64,000 nt of DNA from Thermothelomyces thermophilus ATCC 42464. Taxonomy: Eukaryota > Ascomycota > Sordariomycetes > Sordariales > Chaetomiaceae. Under the pieces are notes generated by a model. The model made no database searches. It saw only the letters and a list, made by a program, of their open reading frames with translations, and was not told the DNA's origin. The stretch lies in assembly GCF_000226095.1 (NCBI RefSeq), contig NC_016473.1, positions 4,216,001 through 4,280,000 of the forward strand, in the 5' to 3' direction. The position numbers were made by a program, and so were the translations under genes. Below, in pieces: positions 32,748 through 44,004 of this stretch (position 1 is the first letter of the stretch; every line of letters starts with the position of its first letter).

Positions 32748-34604
32748 CTAGATTCCGCGCAACGCCAGGTCCGGCTTCAGACACGCATCCTCCAGGTGTC
32801 GGCGCATGTCCGCCAATGTATTCTCCGCCTCTTCGCCCTTCCGCCGGCGCTGCTCCTGCATCAGCACGTCACTCGCCCAGAGCTGGCCGAGAGGCCCGGG
32901 CTCTTGCCTGAGGGCCTCCAGACGGCGGGGCAGGCAGCGTAGGTCAATGGTGGTCTCTAGATGGCGTCTCCTGGATTGTCGGCGGGCCCCGGCGGCGGAG
33001 GAGGAGCCGTCTAAGTTGTCATCATCCATGTCATCATCGGAGGAGGAGGACTCATCTCCGGTCTCGGCTCCGACCGAGCGGTCATTCTTGATCTCCGAGT
33101 TGACGTGCACGTTGATGCGAAGGAAGTCGGTGTCGAGGCGCTGCAGGGCTTTCAAAACAGGAGAGCCCCTGTTGAAGAAGCTCACCGTGCTGAGGAAACG
33201 ACCCTCGTGGCTGACGACGTCTTGGTTGTCCGGACCGGAGGAGCGCGCCGTACGGTGACTAGACTGTAGCAGCGGCGAGATGGTGATGGTCAGGATGTGC
33301 AGGTGGATAGGGCTGCAAACCGGACGGGGAGGGGAGGGAAGCGACTCTGCGGTCGCAGGCGCTAAGGTCTGAAGAGCGGCGCTCATGAGCTTTTCGTATG
33401 ATTTCTCCGTGCGATTTGGCTCCAGCTCGATAGCCATGCGCCGGATAAGGTGACCGTACCTGGCGAGATTGATACTGGGGCCGTTCTGTTCCCGCCGGCT
33501 CCGGCCAGCAACCCGCTGACTTCGGCGCCCGCCATTTGAACACATTACAACTTCGGGGTCTCGTAACAGATAGAAGAAGGTGTTTTCTGAGTAGAGCACC
33601 CGCGTTCCTTCCAAAGCAGTGCGGCGACACACGGCCAGGATCTTGGTGTCTATAGTGTTTGCCTGAATGTCCTCGCCCTGGCGGCCACGACGAGTCGAGC
33701 GGCGAGCCGGCTCGGTCCATAGATGCTGGACATGTATGGGTTTCGGCGAGACCAGCAAGTGGCGATATATCTTGTCCCGAATCTCCGTCGCCAAAGAGAA
33801 GAAGTGGGTCACCGACGCGATGCTCTGCACCAGCTCCGTGGTTTCGGCTGCGTCTGCCTCCGGTGCGCTCGGCTCATCTGGTGCCGCTTGAGCATGGGGT
33901 TGCGGTGACTGGTTGGCTGCGGGTACTGCTATCACGGGCGCGTGTCTCGGTCGTTTCTGTGGTCGGCCGCCCGAGCCTGTTTGGTTTCCAAGCCCGAGTT
34001 GCCGCAGTTCCCGGCGCCTCTCAGCGGGCGGTGCGTCCACGACTAGAACGTCCTCGTCCCAGTTGCCGAGAAGGGACGTTGTACGATTCGAGTGACGGCT
34101 CGCGGTCAGGTCAATGAGTGGTGTCGGACGAGGGTGACGCTCCTGAATGCTTCGAGGTGGCTGGACGACAATGACTTCCTCCACTTTGTCGTCCAAGTCG
34201 GGCGCTTTACGCTTCCGTCCCCTGGATGAGAGATGGATGGACGACGGAGGCGTATATAACACTGGCTTGGTGGCCCTTGCCCCAGCTGTATAAGCATGCC
34301 TAACCTGGCTGGGCTGCCTCTGCGTTGTCAACTCTTCATCGCTGTCCGAGATGATTATTGGGTTGTTTCTGCTGGATTTTGAGCCTCTCGGCCGATTCAG
34401 CTTGACGAAATGACCATCACCAACGTGTCCGTCCTGGTCAGCGAGCCATCGTGAAACTTTTGCTAAGCTGTTGGGGGGTTTAACCTGTTGCGTCTGGAAC
34501 GCCTCGGGCTCAATGCGACCAAAGGCGGCTGCTTCGATTTCGGCCAGAGTGGGAAGTTTGCCGTTGCCCAAGGAAGCAAGAAATGGGTTCGTGTGAGTGG
34601 CCAT
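32748..34604 (-). CDS. Fungal protein with SUMO-interaction-like motifs and an F-box-like/2EXR segment
   Basis: A single exon gives 618 residues to a TAG at 32748-32750. The N-terminal third contains four hydrophobic-acidic cores that fit SUMO-interacting motifs: IIISDSDEE (residues 83-91), VIVV (144-147), LIDLT (163-167) and VLVVD (186-190). A segment near residues 268-290, FFSLATEIRDKIYRHLLVSP, matches the start of the fungal 2EXR/F-box-like family. An acidic run, DDDMDDDNLDG, follows in the C-terminal half. The sequence after the TAG stays open in the same frame for 75 codons with protein-like composition, so the stop may be a nonsense change or a read-through site. A role in SUMO-dependent recruitment is inference only. 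Confidence 0.7.
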   Translation of the reverse strand: MATHTNPFLASLGNGKLPTLAEIEAAAFGRIEPEAFQTQQVKPPNSLAKVSRWLADQDGHVGDGHFVKLNRPRGSKSSRNNPIIISDSDEELTTQRQPSQVRHAYTAGARATKPVLYTPPSSIHLSSRGRKRKAPDLDDKVEEVIVVQPPRSIQERHPRPTPLIDLTASRHSNRTTSLLGNWDEDVLVVDAPPAERRRELRQLGLGNQTGSGGRPQKRPRHAPVIAVPAANQSPQPHAQAAPDEPSAPEADAAETTELVQSIASVTHFFSLATEIRDKIYRHLLVSPKPIHVQHLWTEPARRSTRRGRQGEDIQANTIDTKILAVCRRTALEGTRVLYSENTFFYLLRDPEVVMCSNGGRRSQRVAGRSRREQNGPSINLARYGHLIRRMAIELEPNRTEKSYEKLMSAALQTLAPATAESLPSPPRPVCSPIHLHILTITISPLLQSSHRTARSSGPDNQDVVSHEGRFLSTVSFFNRGSPVLKALQRLDTDFLRINVHVNSEIKNDRSVGAETGDESSSSDDDMDDDNLDGSSSAAGARRQSRRRHLETTIDLRCLPRRLEALRQEPGPLGQLWASDVLMQEQRRRKGEEAENTLADMRRHLEDACLKPDLALRGI

Positions 34605-37032
34605 TTCGAGCAGCTAATGTGACAAGGAGAGTGTTACTGGAGAATAGCTTCATATGCCACTTGTACCACAAAACTGTAAGTTTGCTAGGTCATTGCGTCG
34701 GCTGCGGTGATGTTACAGCTGCTCTTTAGAGAAAGAATTGGAAAGCTCTGCCTGGGATGGAGAAGTGTGTCAAAGGCATTTCCAGAACTGAACATGTCAT
34801 GGCCCATCTGCATGGCCAATGGCTGCTCACGACGGCGAGAGGAGTCAAGGGAAGACAGATGTCTGCTTACCTTCTGGAAAGGCCTATGTGTGGAAGGAAT
34901 GATGTGGTTTATTGCACGGAAATAGGAACTTGGGGTGTGGGATCCAGGCAGCTCGCCCGGAACGGTGCTGAAAATGATGGGGAAACGAGCAGAAGATGAG
35001 CTTTACCTGTGTACCATTGGGCGACTTTTGTGAAATGGATACGAAGATTAAGGGACTAAGCCAAGTTGCTTTGGTCTAATGGAAGAATTGACCTCTTGGT
35101 GCGTTCTAGGAAGGTGCGGGAAAGGGCTCTCTGCTAGCTTTACCGACACCTGAGCTGCGAGTTCGAGATTTTTGAGATGGTGAAAGTTCCTAGGAGATGA
35201 CAGCTTGGAAGTCTGGAGTAATTTTTGAATGACTGAGAATGGGGAAAGGGTAGTAAGGGGGGGGGAATGTTCCGCCTAAGACTCGTTCACTCTTCGTGAA
35301 GTTCGTAAGCAACTGGGAGCAGAATACCATAAACCCACACTTGGATACAGAGACCTCATTGTCACGGCATGTTCCACGTGTAAATTTCTTTCCAGTGTCG
35401 GGCAATTGGAAGCCTGGATTTTTTGGGGAAAAGCTGAACGTTGGGCAGTATATGAGTTGGTTTCCTCCTGCTCTTTCCTGCGGCTGCGTGTTGACTTTTG
35501 GCACGGGCGTGTGTGCCTTCCGGTTTTCAGACCGAAGAGCTGCCGTTGCAACGCGAACTTGCAAGACCTCAATCACTGGATCGACTTCTTTTTAAGTACT
35601 ATGTTAGCTTCAAGCCGCCTATGGCTTAACTTCGTTCGTGGCCGCCTATGTCGAGCGCTCCTGTTGGCGCTGCGGCACCTCTTTGTTGAAAAGAGGGATC
35701 GCTTAGTTCCAGGTACCTACTTTAGTCATCTCAACTATTCTTTATCCCGCATCCCGTCATCTGGCTCAGAACGTATCTTTCTTACTGACTGAACCTGGAA
35801 CAACATCACCAATCATTCGAAAGCTAGTGTACTTCAGCCACGGTTCACAGCCCGCTACCATGACGATATCTCCTCCAGTCTAAGGGTACTGAGCCATGGC
35901 CGAGCCACTTAGAGAAGGGGTATGTACAGAGAGTCATGAGTGACAAAGAGCTGACTTCCTAGCCTAACGCTGACCGCCTTGACAACCTCGCTCTGCTCTC
36001 ACTCTGCCTTGATGGCTTGATGCCCGTGTGTGCCTCCCGCCATGTGCGGCAAGGGTTTTTTTGGCCATGGCACATATGCGGAAGGATATCGGTAGACCAT
36101 GTCATCGTGCCTGAGGATTGCACGGCTATTGCGAACCATGCTCCTGCGGTCCGATCCCAGAGCTCATTATCACCTAGCGGGACGTGCCAGTTGACGTGGT
36201 CTAGACCTTCTCACATCCATGTCCCGAGGCCACGTGCTCAGGACGGAAGACGAAATGGAAGACAACGAGAGCTATCATCCGACAAACGTTGTCGGCCCAG
36301 TATCGGACGCGCGAACCAGGAAGGAAGACTTCCAGACCTCCTCCACAAATTCGACGAGTCCCAAACGTTGTAAGTCCGGTGTAGAGCGAGGGGGTACGAA
36401 TCCCGGTGTACCAATGGGTATCTCCGGTTCTCGGCGGAGGGGATGTGCCGCGTTTATCATCGGCCTACGGACCCACCAAGGAGTCGTCACGCCCGACATG
36501 TTGCATGGGGACAGCGGACTGACCTTCCATATGAAGCGCGACAAGATTGCATGGAAGTGTTCTCCGCCGGGTCCCAATGCAAGGATACGAAGCCGGTGCT
36601 GCCCTCCAGCTGCCGCCTTGAGCGCGGAAGTCCGGGTTTCTTTCAAGTAATAGTCGGCATCAGCGGACCAACGCTCGAGTTTGCATGGTGTAATTTTTGG
36701 GTAACGGGCCTAACGTTTGTGGAAGGCGACTGGAGGATCATCAGGTACGAATCCCGGGCCCATGTGGACGAAAGCCGGCAGCAGGCGGCAGGCAGCGGGA
36801 ATAGCACTGATACAGAGGTGGCAATTGCAGGTCTAACGGCCCACCGGTTCCTGATCGCCCTTTCTCTTCGGCATTGAAATAATCCAGGCACGGCGTCAAC
36901 GGTGATTCGAAGGGTGTTCTAGGCATTTCGCGGCTTACACAAGGTCTTGGCAAGCAATCGTCAACCACCCCATTGTTCTCATCAACACCTTCATACCTGT
37001 CACCAGTTACTAGTCCAGTTATCACCAGCAAA
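34605..37032. other. Long spacer (2.4 kb) upstream of the serine dehydratase gene
   Basis: No confident gene. Between about 36219 and 36880 fragments with partial protein-like character occur in shifting frames with a possible GTAAGT donor at 36371, but no family is recognised; this could be a decayed gene or chance. Confidence 0.35.
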
Positions 37033-38372
37033 ATGGGCTCCTGCTCCCCAGAGCCGCCCAAGCCATGGGTCGAGACGCCGCTCATCTTCTCCCCGACCCT
37101 ATCACGCGCGGCAGGGTGCAACATCTTTCTCAAGCTCGAAAATGTCCAGCCCTCCGGCTCTTTCAAATCTCGGTACGTTTGCTTATCAGTCAGGCTGGAT
37201 GCCTAGCAGTGCTTACTCTTCGCAGCGGCATCGGCAACATGATGCTTACCGCCCTTGCCAACACCAACCCTGATGAACGAGTCCACTTCTACTGTTCCTC
37301 AGGCGGCAATGCCGGCCTCGCCTGCGCCACCACAGCCATTGCACTCCGTAAGTCACGAGAAACTCTGTTCCGCCGCTAGACTTTTCTCTCCTAGCCATCC
37401 CACAGCCCATCATGCCCTCGCTGCCTTCTCTCCCCTCTCTCTCTCTTCAATCCCAAGATAGAAAACCTTTCACAATCCTAGGCCGTTCACAAGAGAAAGA
37501 AGCACGCCCTTCAGCACTAACATTGGCCCCCTCTCCCCCCTTTTTTTTTTCCAGGTCGCCCCGCAACGATTGTGGTCCCAACCTCGACCTCGGCCTTCAT
37601 GGTTAGCAAGCTGCGCGAGTTGGGCGCCGAGGTGTTCCAGATAGGCGCCAGCTGGGCCGAGGCGGATGCTTTCCTCCGGGAGACGTGCCTCGCACCGGAG
37701 GATGGCGTCAACAAGGTCTACGTGCCTCCCTTCGACCACCCGGACGTGTGGGCCGGCGCGGCGACGCTCGTTGACGAGATCGCGCTCGAGATGGGCGCGG
37801 TCGGTGGCCGGTACGCCGATAGGGGCGGACTGCACGCCATCGTCTGCAACGTAGGCGGCGGTGGGCTGCTGAACGGGGTCATGGAGGGGCTGGAGCGGAA
37901 CGCCAAGAGGCTCTCGGCCGGCGGCGGTGCTGGCGTGAAGACACCACAGGTGCTGGCTGTCGAGACGGTAGGTGCCGAGAGCCTCTACGCCAGCGTGCAG
38001 GCCGGTGAGCTGGTGACGCTGCCCGCCATCACGTCGATCGCGACTAGCCTGGGTGCGAGGAGGGTAAGCGAAAAGACGTGGGAGTGGGCGAAGAAGGGCG
38101 GGAAGGACGGAAGTTTGATCTGCTCGACGGTGACGGACAAAGAGGCGGCGATGGCGTGCGTGCGGTTCCTGGACGACGCGAGGATACTGATCGAGGTTGC
38201 GTGCGGTGCGACGATCGCGACGGCATACAACGGGGACTTGAGGCGGTATTTGGGTAAGGACCTCACGGACGAGGAGTGGGCGACGAGAAATGTGGTGTTG
38301 GTCGTCTGCGGCGGGTCGAACACCAGCTTGGAGATCCTCGAAAAGTACAAAGCGACGTACGGGGCCGAGTGA
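37033..38372 (+). CDS. PLP-dependent L-serine/L-threonine dehydratase (Cha1-like)
   Basis: Three exons (37033..37172, 37226..37347, 37555..38372) close in frame to 359 residues. The enzyme uses pyridoxal phosphate: the Schiff-base lysine is K45 in SGSFKSRG, the phosphate-binding loop reads SSGGNAGLA and the ring-side loop reads GGGGLLNGV, followed by a C-terminal CGGSNTS. The length and the single catalytic domain (no regulatory ACT domain) match fungal cytosolic serine deaminases, EC 4.3.1.17, which convert L-Ser to pyruvate and ammonia and also accept L-Thr. The second intron is 207 nt and ends in a poly-T tract. Exons 1 and 2 split codons R47 and R88. Confidence 0.92.
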
Positions 38373-38483
38373 CAACAAGGGGGGCTTCGTTTCTTTTTGT
38401 TTTTCCTTTTTGTTTTTTTTTTTTTTTTTTCCCTCATGAAAGGCGGGCGTGTGACGGGGTTAGATTCATCAATGGAATACGGT

Positions 38484-39403
38484 TCATCGATTCGAGTCCT
38501 GACTATGGTCTCGGGAATAGACGAGCTCTGCGTATCCCTGCGGCACCTCGGCTGCTAGCCTGCCCAAGTCCCGGAGCACGAGCTTCAGCTCGCCAAAGTA
38601 GTCCACGACCCCTTCTTGCTCAAAGCCGAGGCGCTCGAAGAGCGCGATGCTCGTCTTGTTGTTCTGGTTGATCTTGGCCTTGAGCAGCTTCAGCCGCGGC
38701 GGCGACGGCATGTCCTTGTCCTCGGCGTACTCCCTCATGATGCCGTCCAGGTGGCGATGGACGTAGTACAGGAAGGCCTGCACCACGGCGCGGCCGAGCC
38801 CCTTGCCGCGGTGCTGCCGGTCCGCGATCATGATGTCGACCTCGCCCACGCAAAACTCGGGAACCGCGCCGGGCACCGCCGCGATGCTGCCCTCGTCTTC
38901 GTACGGATAGAGAAAGAGGTTGACGTCGCCTACCATCCTCTCGGGCGCGTCGGGGCCCCCGGCCTGGACGGTCCCGCCCTCTCCGCTCTCCCCGCCCTCG
39001 ACGGCCGCGAGAGGTTGGCAGACGATAAAGGTCAGCTTGTCGTGGGAGGCCCGCCACGACTCCTGGTTCTCGTACTCCTCCTCGAGTGTGAGGGGTTCGG
39101 AAGCCGTGGCTTCCTGGATGGCCTGTTGTTGGAGTGTCAGTCAGTCTCGTAGGCAGAGGGTGTATTTTCTTTTCCCCGTCCCCGTGAGCGTTCCTGGGGA
39201 AACGACAAGACAAGAGACAAGACAAGAGGGAGCGTACCGGATCCTCCATCCAGGCGTGGTAGGTGAGGACATGGCGGCGGTCGTAAGGCACCAGAACCGC
39301 CCTTGCTGTCGAGACAGCTGCATTGGGAGAGAGATCTCAGTCAGTTTTGAGCCCAGCGAGTTTGAAGAGGGTTGAACATGCCAGTGAACTCATTCAATCT
39401 CAT
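38484..39403 (-). CDS. GNAT N-acetyltransferase, NAT9 family
   Basis: Three exons (39403..39382, 39317..39238, 39122..38484) close in frame to 246 residues. The N-terminus MRLNEFTAVSTARAVLVPYD and the WMEDP...ASEPLTLEEEY block match NAT9 proteins. The acetyl-CoA loop is HRGKGLGRAVV, preceded by GEVDIMIADR and followed by FERLGFEQEGVVDYFGELKL, all GNAT motifs A and B. Intron 1 begins GCATGT instead of GTATGT, a GC-AG intron: it is the only junction that gives phase and the family N-terminus together. Exon 1 is only 22 nt. NAT9 proteins acetylate proteins such as tubulin or its partners in animals; the fungal substrate is unknown. Confidence 0.9.
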
Positions 39404-39761
39404 TTTCAATGTTTGCTTCGTGACCTGTGTACGGACGTACACTGGCAACTGAAGGGCTCTCGTTGTGCTGAAAAGTCCCCATTTTCTACTAGTTTTCGGC
39501 TTGAGCAAAAGAATATCATATTCCCGGGGTTATGCTACAATCGAGTACCGTGCCCTCTAACCAACCCTTGGTTCCATCCAATCCAGTTGTCCAGTATTCT
39601 ACACTATAGGTACAGGGCATCTCAAGCCTCTTAAGAGAGATCTTTCACGTGTACAGCACGTCTCCTAGTCGTACATTCGTTTCTCACAGGCCCAAAGCTC
39701 CGCGTCCCTGCACTCATGCTCCGAGAGGGCAGAGGCATGCTGTTCATGGCTCCAAAGTGCC
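39404..39761. other. Tandem-gene spacer between MSM1 and NAT9
   Basis: A 358-nt spacer serving as MSM1 3' region and NAT9 promoter. No further gene is supported. Confidence 0.4.
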
Positions 39762-41739
39762 CTAAGCAGGCGGCGGAGGCTGGTTCTTAGCCGTCTTCTT
39801 GTTCTTGCCAGATCCGCCAAAGTTCACATCCATGTCCTCGATCAGGGGAGGGAAAAGGCCATCGGCGCGGCCGCTTCCCGTCGGCGCCATGGGGACGCCG
39901 TATTTCGAATCACAGCGCAGGACGGCATGAGAAAAGGTTCGGGCGTCGTGGCCCACGCCAAGGATGTCGAGCAGTCGCCACGCCTTGTCGGGGAGGAACG
40001 GTTGCAAGAGAATGCCCGAGATTCGCAGGCCCTCAGCGGCCAGGAACAGCACCTTCTCGGCAGCCGCCCTGTCTGCCGGGCTCTCGGACGTTACCAGGGA
40101 CCAGGGTTGTGTTTGCGTCAAGAATTGGTTCAACTGCCGCCAGGTTAGCGAGGATATCGGCCGGGGCTGAGGGGCCAGCGTTCAACTCACCGACGCGCCC
40201 ATTTCCAGGATCTTGCGGATGGCACCCACAGGGTTGTGATCTTCCATCCTCTGTGCGACACTAGGCGCAAGATCCACCAAGGCGTCTTCCAAACTAGTAA
40301 TGGCCGGCTGCAACGACTCGGGAATTTCGGGGCGTGATGCCATCTTGGTTTCGTCGAAGTTGTTCTTGACGATTTCGCTAAGATTCCACGCCTTCGACCT
40401 CGTGACCCGTCCGAGTAGGTTGCCGAATCCCGACTGGAGATACTTCTTATACTTGACAACGAGAGTGTCGTTGCTATAGTCGGCGTCATCCGATATGCCG
40501 CCTTCGGACAACAGATAGAAACGTGCCGTGTCGACACCCCACCGGTTGATGGCGTATAGAGGGTTGACAACGTTTCCGATCGACTTGGACATCTTCTTCC
40601 TGTTCAAGGTCCAATGCGAATGTACGAGCACCTTCCTGGGCAGGGGAAGGTCGAGGGCCATGAGCAGCGCGGGCCAGTAGACGCAATGGAACCGGAGGAT
40701 GTCCTTCCCGATGATGTGGAGGTCGGCGGGCCAGCCACCCTTGTGGGCCTCGCCAGGGATCCAATTGGGATAGCCAGCAGCGGTGAGGTAGTTGATCAGG
40801 GCGTCAACCCATACGTAGATCGTCTGAGTCGGGTCGTCGGGAGTCCGGATGCCCCAGGTAAGGCGCTGGACGGGTCGCGAGATGGAGAGGTCCTCGAGAT
40901 GGTTCTTGACCCAGTCGACGACCTCGTTCATTCGGTAGGCCGGCTCGATCCACCCGGGATTCTTCTCGTAGAAGTCCAGCAGCCTGTCCTTGAGCTCCGT
41001 CATGCGGAAACAGTAATTCTTCTCCTCGACCCACTCCACCTTGTTCTTGGTCTCGGCCGACGCCATGTAGACGGCACCCGTGAAAGGGTCCTGGTGCTTG
41101 ACGACCTGCGACTCCGGGTAGAAGCACTCGTCGCTCACGCTGTACCAGCCCTCATGCTTCGCCTCGTAGACGAGCCCCCGCTCGCGGAGCAGGAACCAGA
41201 AGTGCTCGACGGCCTGGACGTGGTCGCGGTCGGTCGTGCGGATGAAGCGGTCGTAATCGACGCGCGACAGCTGCGCCAGCTCCTCGAACTTCTTGGCGTT
41301 CTCATCGCAGAACTGCTTGGGGTCGACATCGGCCCGGGCGGCGGCCTGCTGCACCTTCATGCCGTGCTCGTCGGTGCCGGTGCACAGGAAAGTCTTGTTT
41401 CCGCGCAGCACATGCCACCGCTTGAACACGTCGGCCAGCACCATCGAGTACATGTGCCCGATGTGCGGCGCTACGGAGAAAGGCAGGGTTCCGTCAGCGA
41501 CACGGCGGCTCCGGGAGCGGACCAGGCCACCACGTACCGGCATTGACGTAGAAGATGGGTGTTGTGACATAGTATGGCTTATCAGCTGCTGCCGGAGGCG
41601 CTTCTGTTGAGAAACGGCGGGACGTGACGGCGAGGTTGCTTTGGCGTGAATGGCTCGTCCAGCTGTTTAGCCGCGTCAATGCCGGCTGCCATCGCAGCAG
41701 CCGGCGAGCACACGCTGCCCTCGCGATCTCGATTGCCAT
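39762..41739 (-). CDS. MSM1: Mitochondrial methionyl-tRNA synthetase
   Basis: Three exons (41739..41538, 41470..40191, 40133..39762) close in frame to 617 residues. Residues 1-45 are basic and rich in Ala/Arg with LTRLNSWTSHSRQ, a mitochondrial presequence. The class I synthetase signatures are HIGH (70-73, just after the first intron) and KMSKS. WYSVSDECFYPESQV and ETKNKVEWVEEKNYCFR identify the enzyme as MetRS of the bacterial/mitochondrial type. The C-terminus QTQPWSLVTSESPAD...LQPFLPDKAWRLLD is the anticodon-binding helical bundle. It charges mitochondrial initiator and elongator tRNA-Met. The tail after residue 580 is lineage-specific. Confidence 0.95.
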
Positions 41740-44004
41740 TGACGCGGCAGCCCTCTGCTGGAGGTTGCACCTTGAGAGATTGGGAGCTTGCAATTGATCG
41801 GTGCAGATGCGGCACTAGATGAATTTTGGTGAGCTAGGTACAGTACATACTGTGTACGGATTACAGTACTTCGTATAGTCCGTAAGATACATACGGTTCC
41901 TGGTAAGACCGGTAAGGTAGTTCGGGCTTTGTCAGTTTCGACCAAGCTCATGCCGAACGAACATAACAAAGCACTACGTCTCGCTCTACGCGGCATGCAA
42001 AGTTGTTGGCATGACTATAGATCCAATTTACTTACTCCACTAGAGACATGGACCGCTGACGACCTGGAAGCTGAAAGCTGCTCTTGAAGGACCTTTGACG
42101 TTGTCAGACTTCTCTACTTCGATAGCACTATATTCATCAAAGGAGCATCAACCTAGTAGACGACGACAGCCTGGATTGCTTTGAGGTGCCGAGGACAAGG
42201 GCAAGACTGAGAAAAATTTTGAATCAAGACTACAACTTGCTTTTCGGCCTAATGCATTGTAAGACGACTCGGCCGACAAAGTATGCAGTTTGCCGTTCAC
42301 AGCGTTCCACTAACTGAATGCTGCATGGCAGGATGCCAGGTAGTTCAACGGCCGGTGGATGGGCGGCAATATGACGCCCTGTGGTTCGCCATAACGGTAG
42401 CTCAACGGGGCACCGTTCTATGAGGTAACCAACATATTGGTGAGGCAATACACATTACAAAAGAATGAGAGTGGTCTACTACTACCAGACTAGCTGTCAG
42501 CCAATGCTCTTAAGCTTATTGGCCATCGCTGACTGTTTTCAGGCTTAGCACGCAGGTCATGCGCCACGGACAATATAGAAATCGTTCCAGCAGATGTAGC
42601 GTAACGAAGATTGATGCGCAAAACAATTTGTGTGTACCCATGTATGTACGGATCCGTACAGCGTCACGAAAATGGAAACGCAGCTTTGCTCGGCTGGCAC
42701 AGAGATCCTCGAGCTAGCCCCGCAGGGCTGAGCTTCCCCGCTGAAATGACGTCGGTGTCTTATCAGGGGTTGTCAATGAATGCTTTATCGAGTTCCCTCG
42801 TCAGTTGGCCGTGCGCTTGGTTGAAACGCTCTGGTGGGTAAAGATCCGGACTCGAATAGCTTCCACATGAATAAATGATTCGGAAGATGCCAGATCTCCT
42901 CAACCAAAAAGGAACAGAAAACGTAGCACTTTCCGCAAGCACTTCTGCCGTGCTGCCTGACCTGCAATTGCCATGGCTATAATCCGTATTCGCATCCAGT
43001 TGGCTGGGAGACCAGTCAGCCGTGAGGAAAGCCCACAGGGTCCAGCCACACGCAAGCTCGGGACCGCCGCAAAATGTGGTGCAGAGCAGACCCGCTTGCA
43101 AGCGCATGGACCCAAAAGTGCCTGAGCAGGAAGCGGCCCGCGGAAAAGAGCACCTATCAGCAGGGATCATTCCAGACTTCGAGAGAGTCTATGCTCAGAA
43201 CACTGCAATAAGATTGGAGAGTGTGCTACATAAGTTGAGCATCGTCTTCACGGAGGGCGCTGGGAGCTGCACTCGCCAGGGAATGAGATCGCCCGCCCGC
43301 CAGACCAACGATGTCATCTGAACGGGGTATCGAACCGAGCTAAGGTGGGCACCCTCGGCATGTAGTGCCTCAGGTATGTATGTACCTTAGTTGTACACAG
43401 TAAGGAACCTACGCCGACACTCGCAGCCTCCAAATAGGTAATTCGTACTATTTTACATATTTCATCTGGTGAACATGAACACAGTCCGGCTAGGGTCGCT
43501 TGTTTTGCGGCCGTTTGTGCCGCCGACTTTGCCTCATATATCGGCGTCCCAAACATCTGTAAGACGGGCTACAGCCACCCGATTGGCCCTCGGAGTGGTC
43601 TTGGCCGTGCCCTCTTCCAGAAGGCCGTTTCCAAGGTCGTTTGTGCCTGTACTGTACCTGGGCTGCGACCTTGGGACGGTTCCAGCCCCACCCGACCTGG
43701 TAGGTTGGGGTCTAAGTTCCTGGTCTAACACCCTTCCTTCGCTCCAAACTTGACTTGCCTTGCACACCACACCCACAAGTTCAGCTCCCAAACGTCTCAG
43801 TTTCGGCGAACCCTCTGTTTTCATTCTCCATCCCAAGCGCTCCATATCGGAGGGCATCAAGCCGAACAACGGGCCGAGAATCTCATCTCGATCTAGTGCA
43901 GTTTTGCCCCGCACACATCGTCAACCATAGCGAGCCACGAGGCTTTGTCTATGCGAGTCCCGACAACGGATTCACCCTAGACATGAATGGTTTCATGTAC
44001 AAGA
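41740..44004. other. Long divergent spacer (2.3 kb)
   Basis: No gene is supported. It contains two clusters of TACGGA/TCCGTA palindromes (41839..41897 and a perfect 12-bp palindrome at 42647..42658). Confidence 0.45.

Noticed and set aside
36219-36877. Possible degraded gene in the long spacer before the serine dehydratase gene
   Set aside because: Fragments in shifting frames and a GTAAGT donor exist, but no family was recognised and no consistent model could be built, so it is not listed as a gene.
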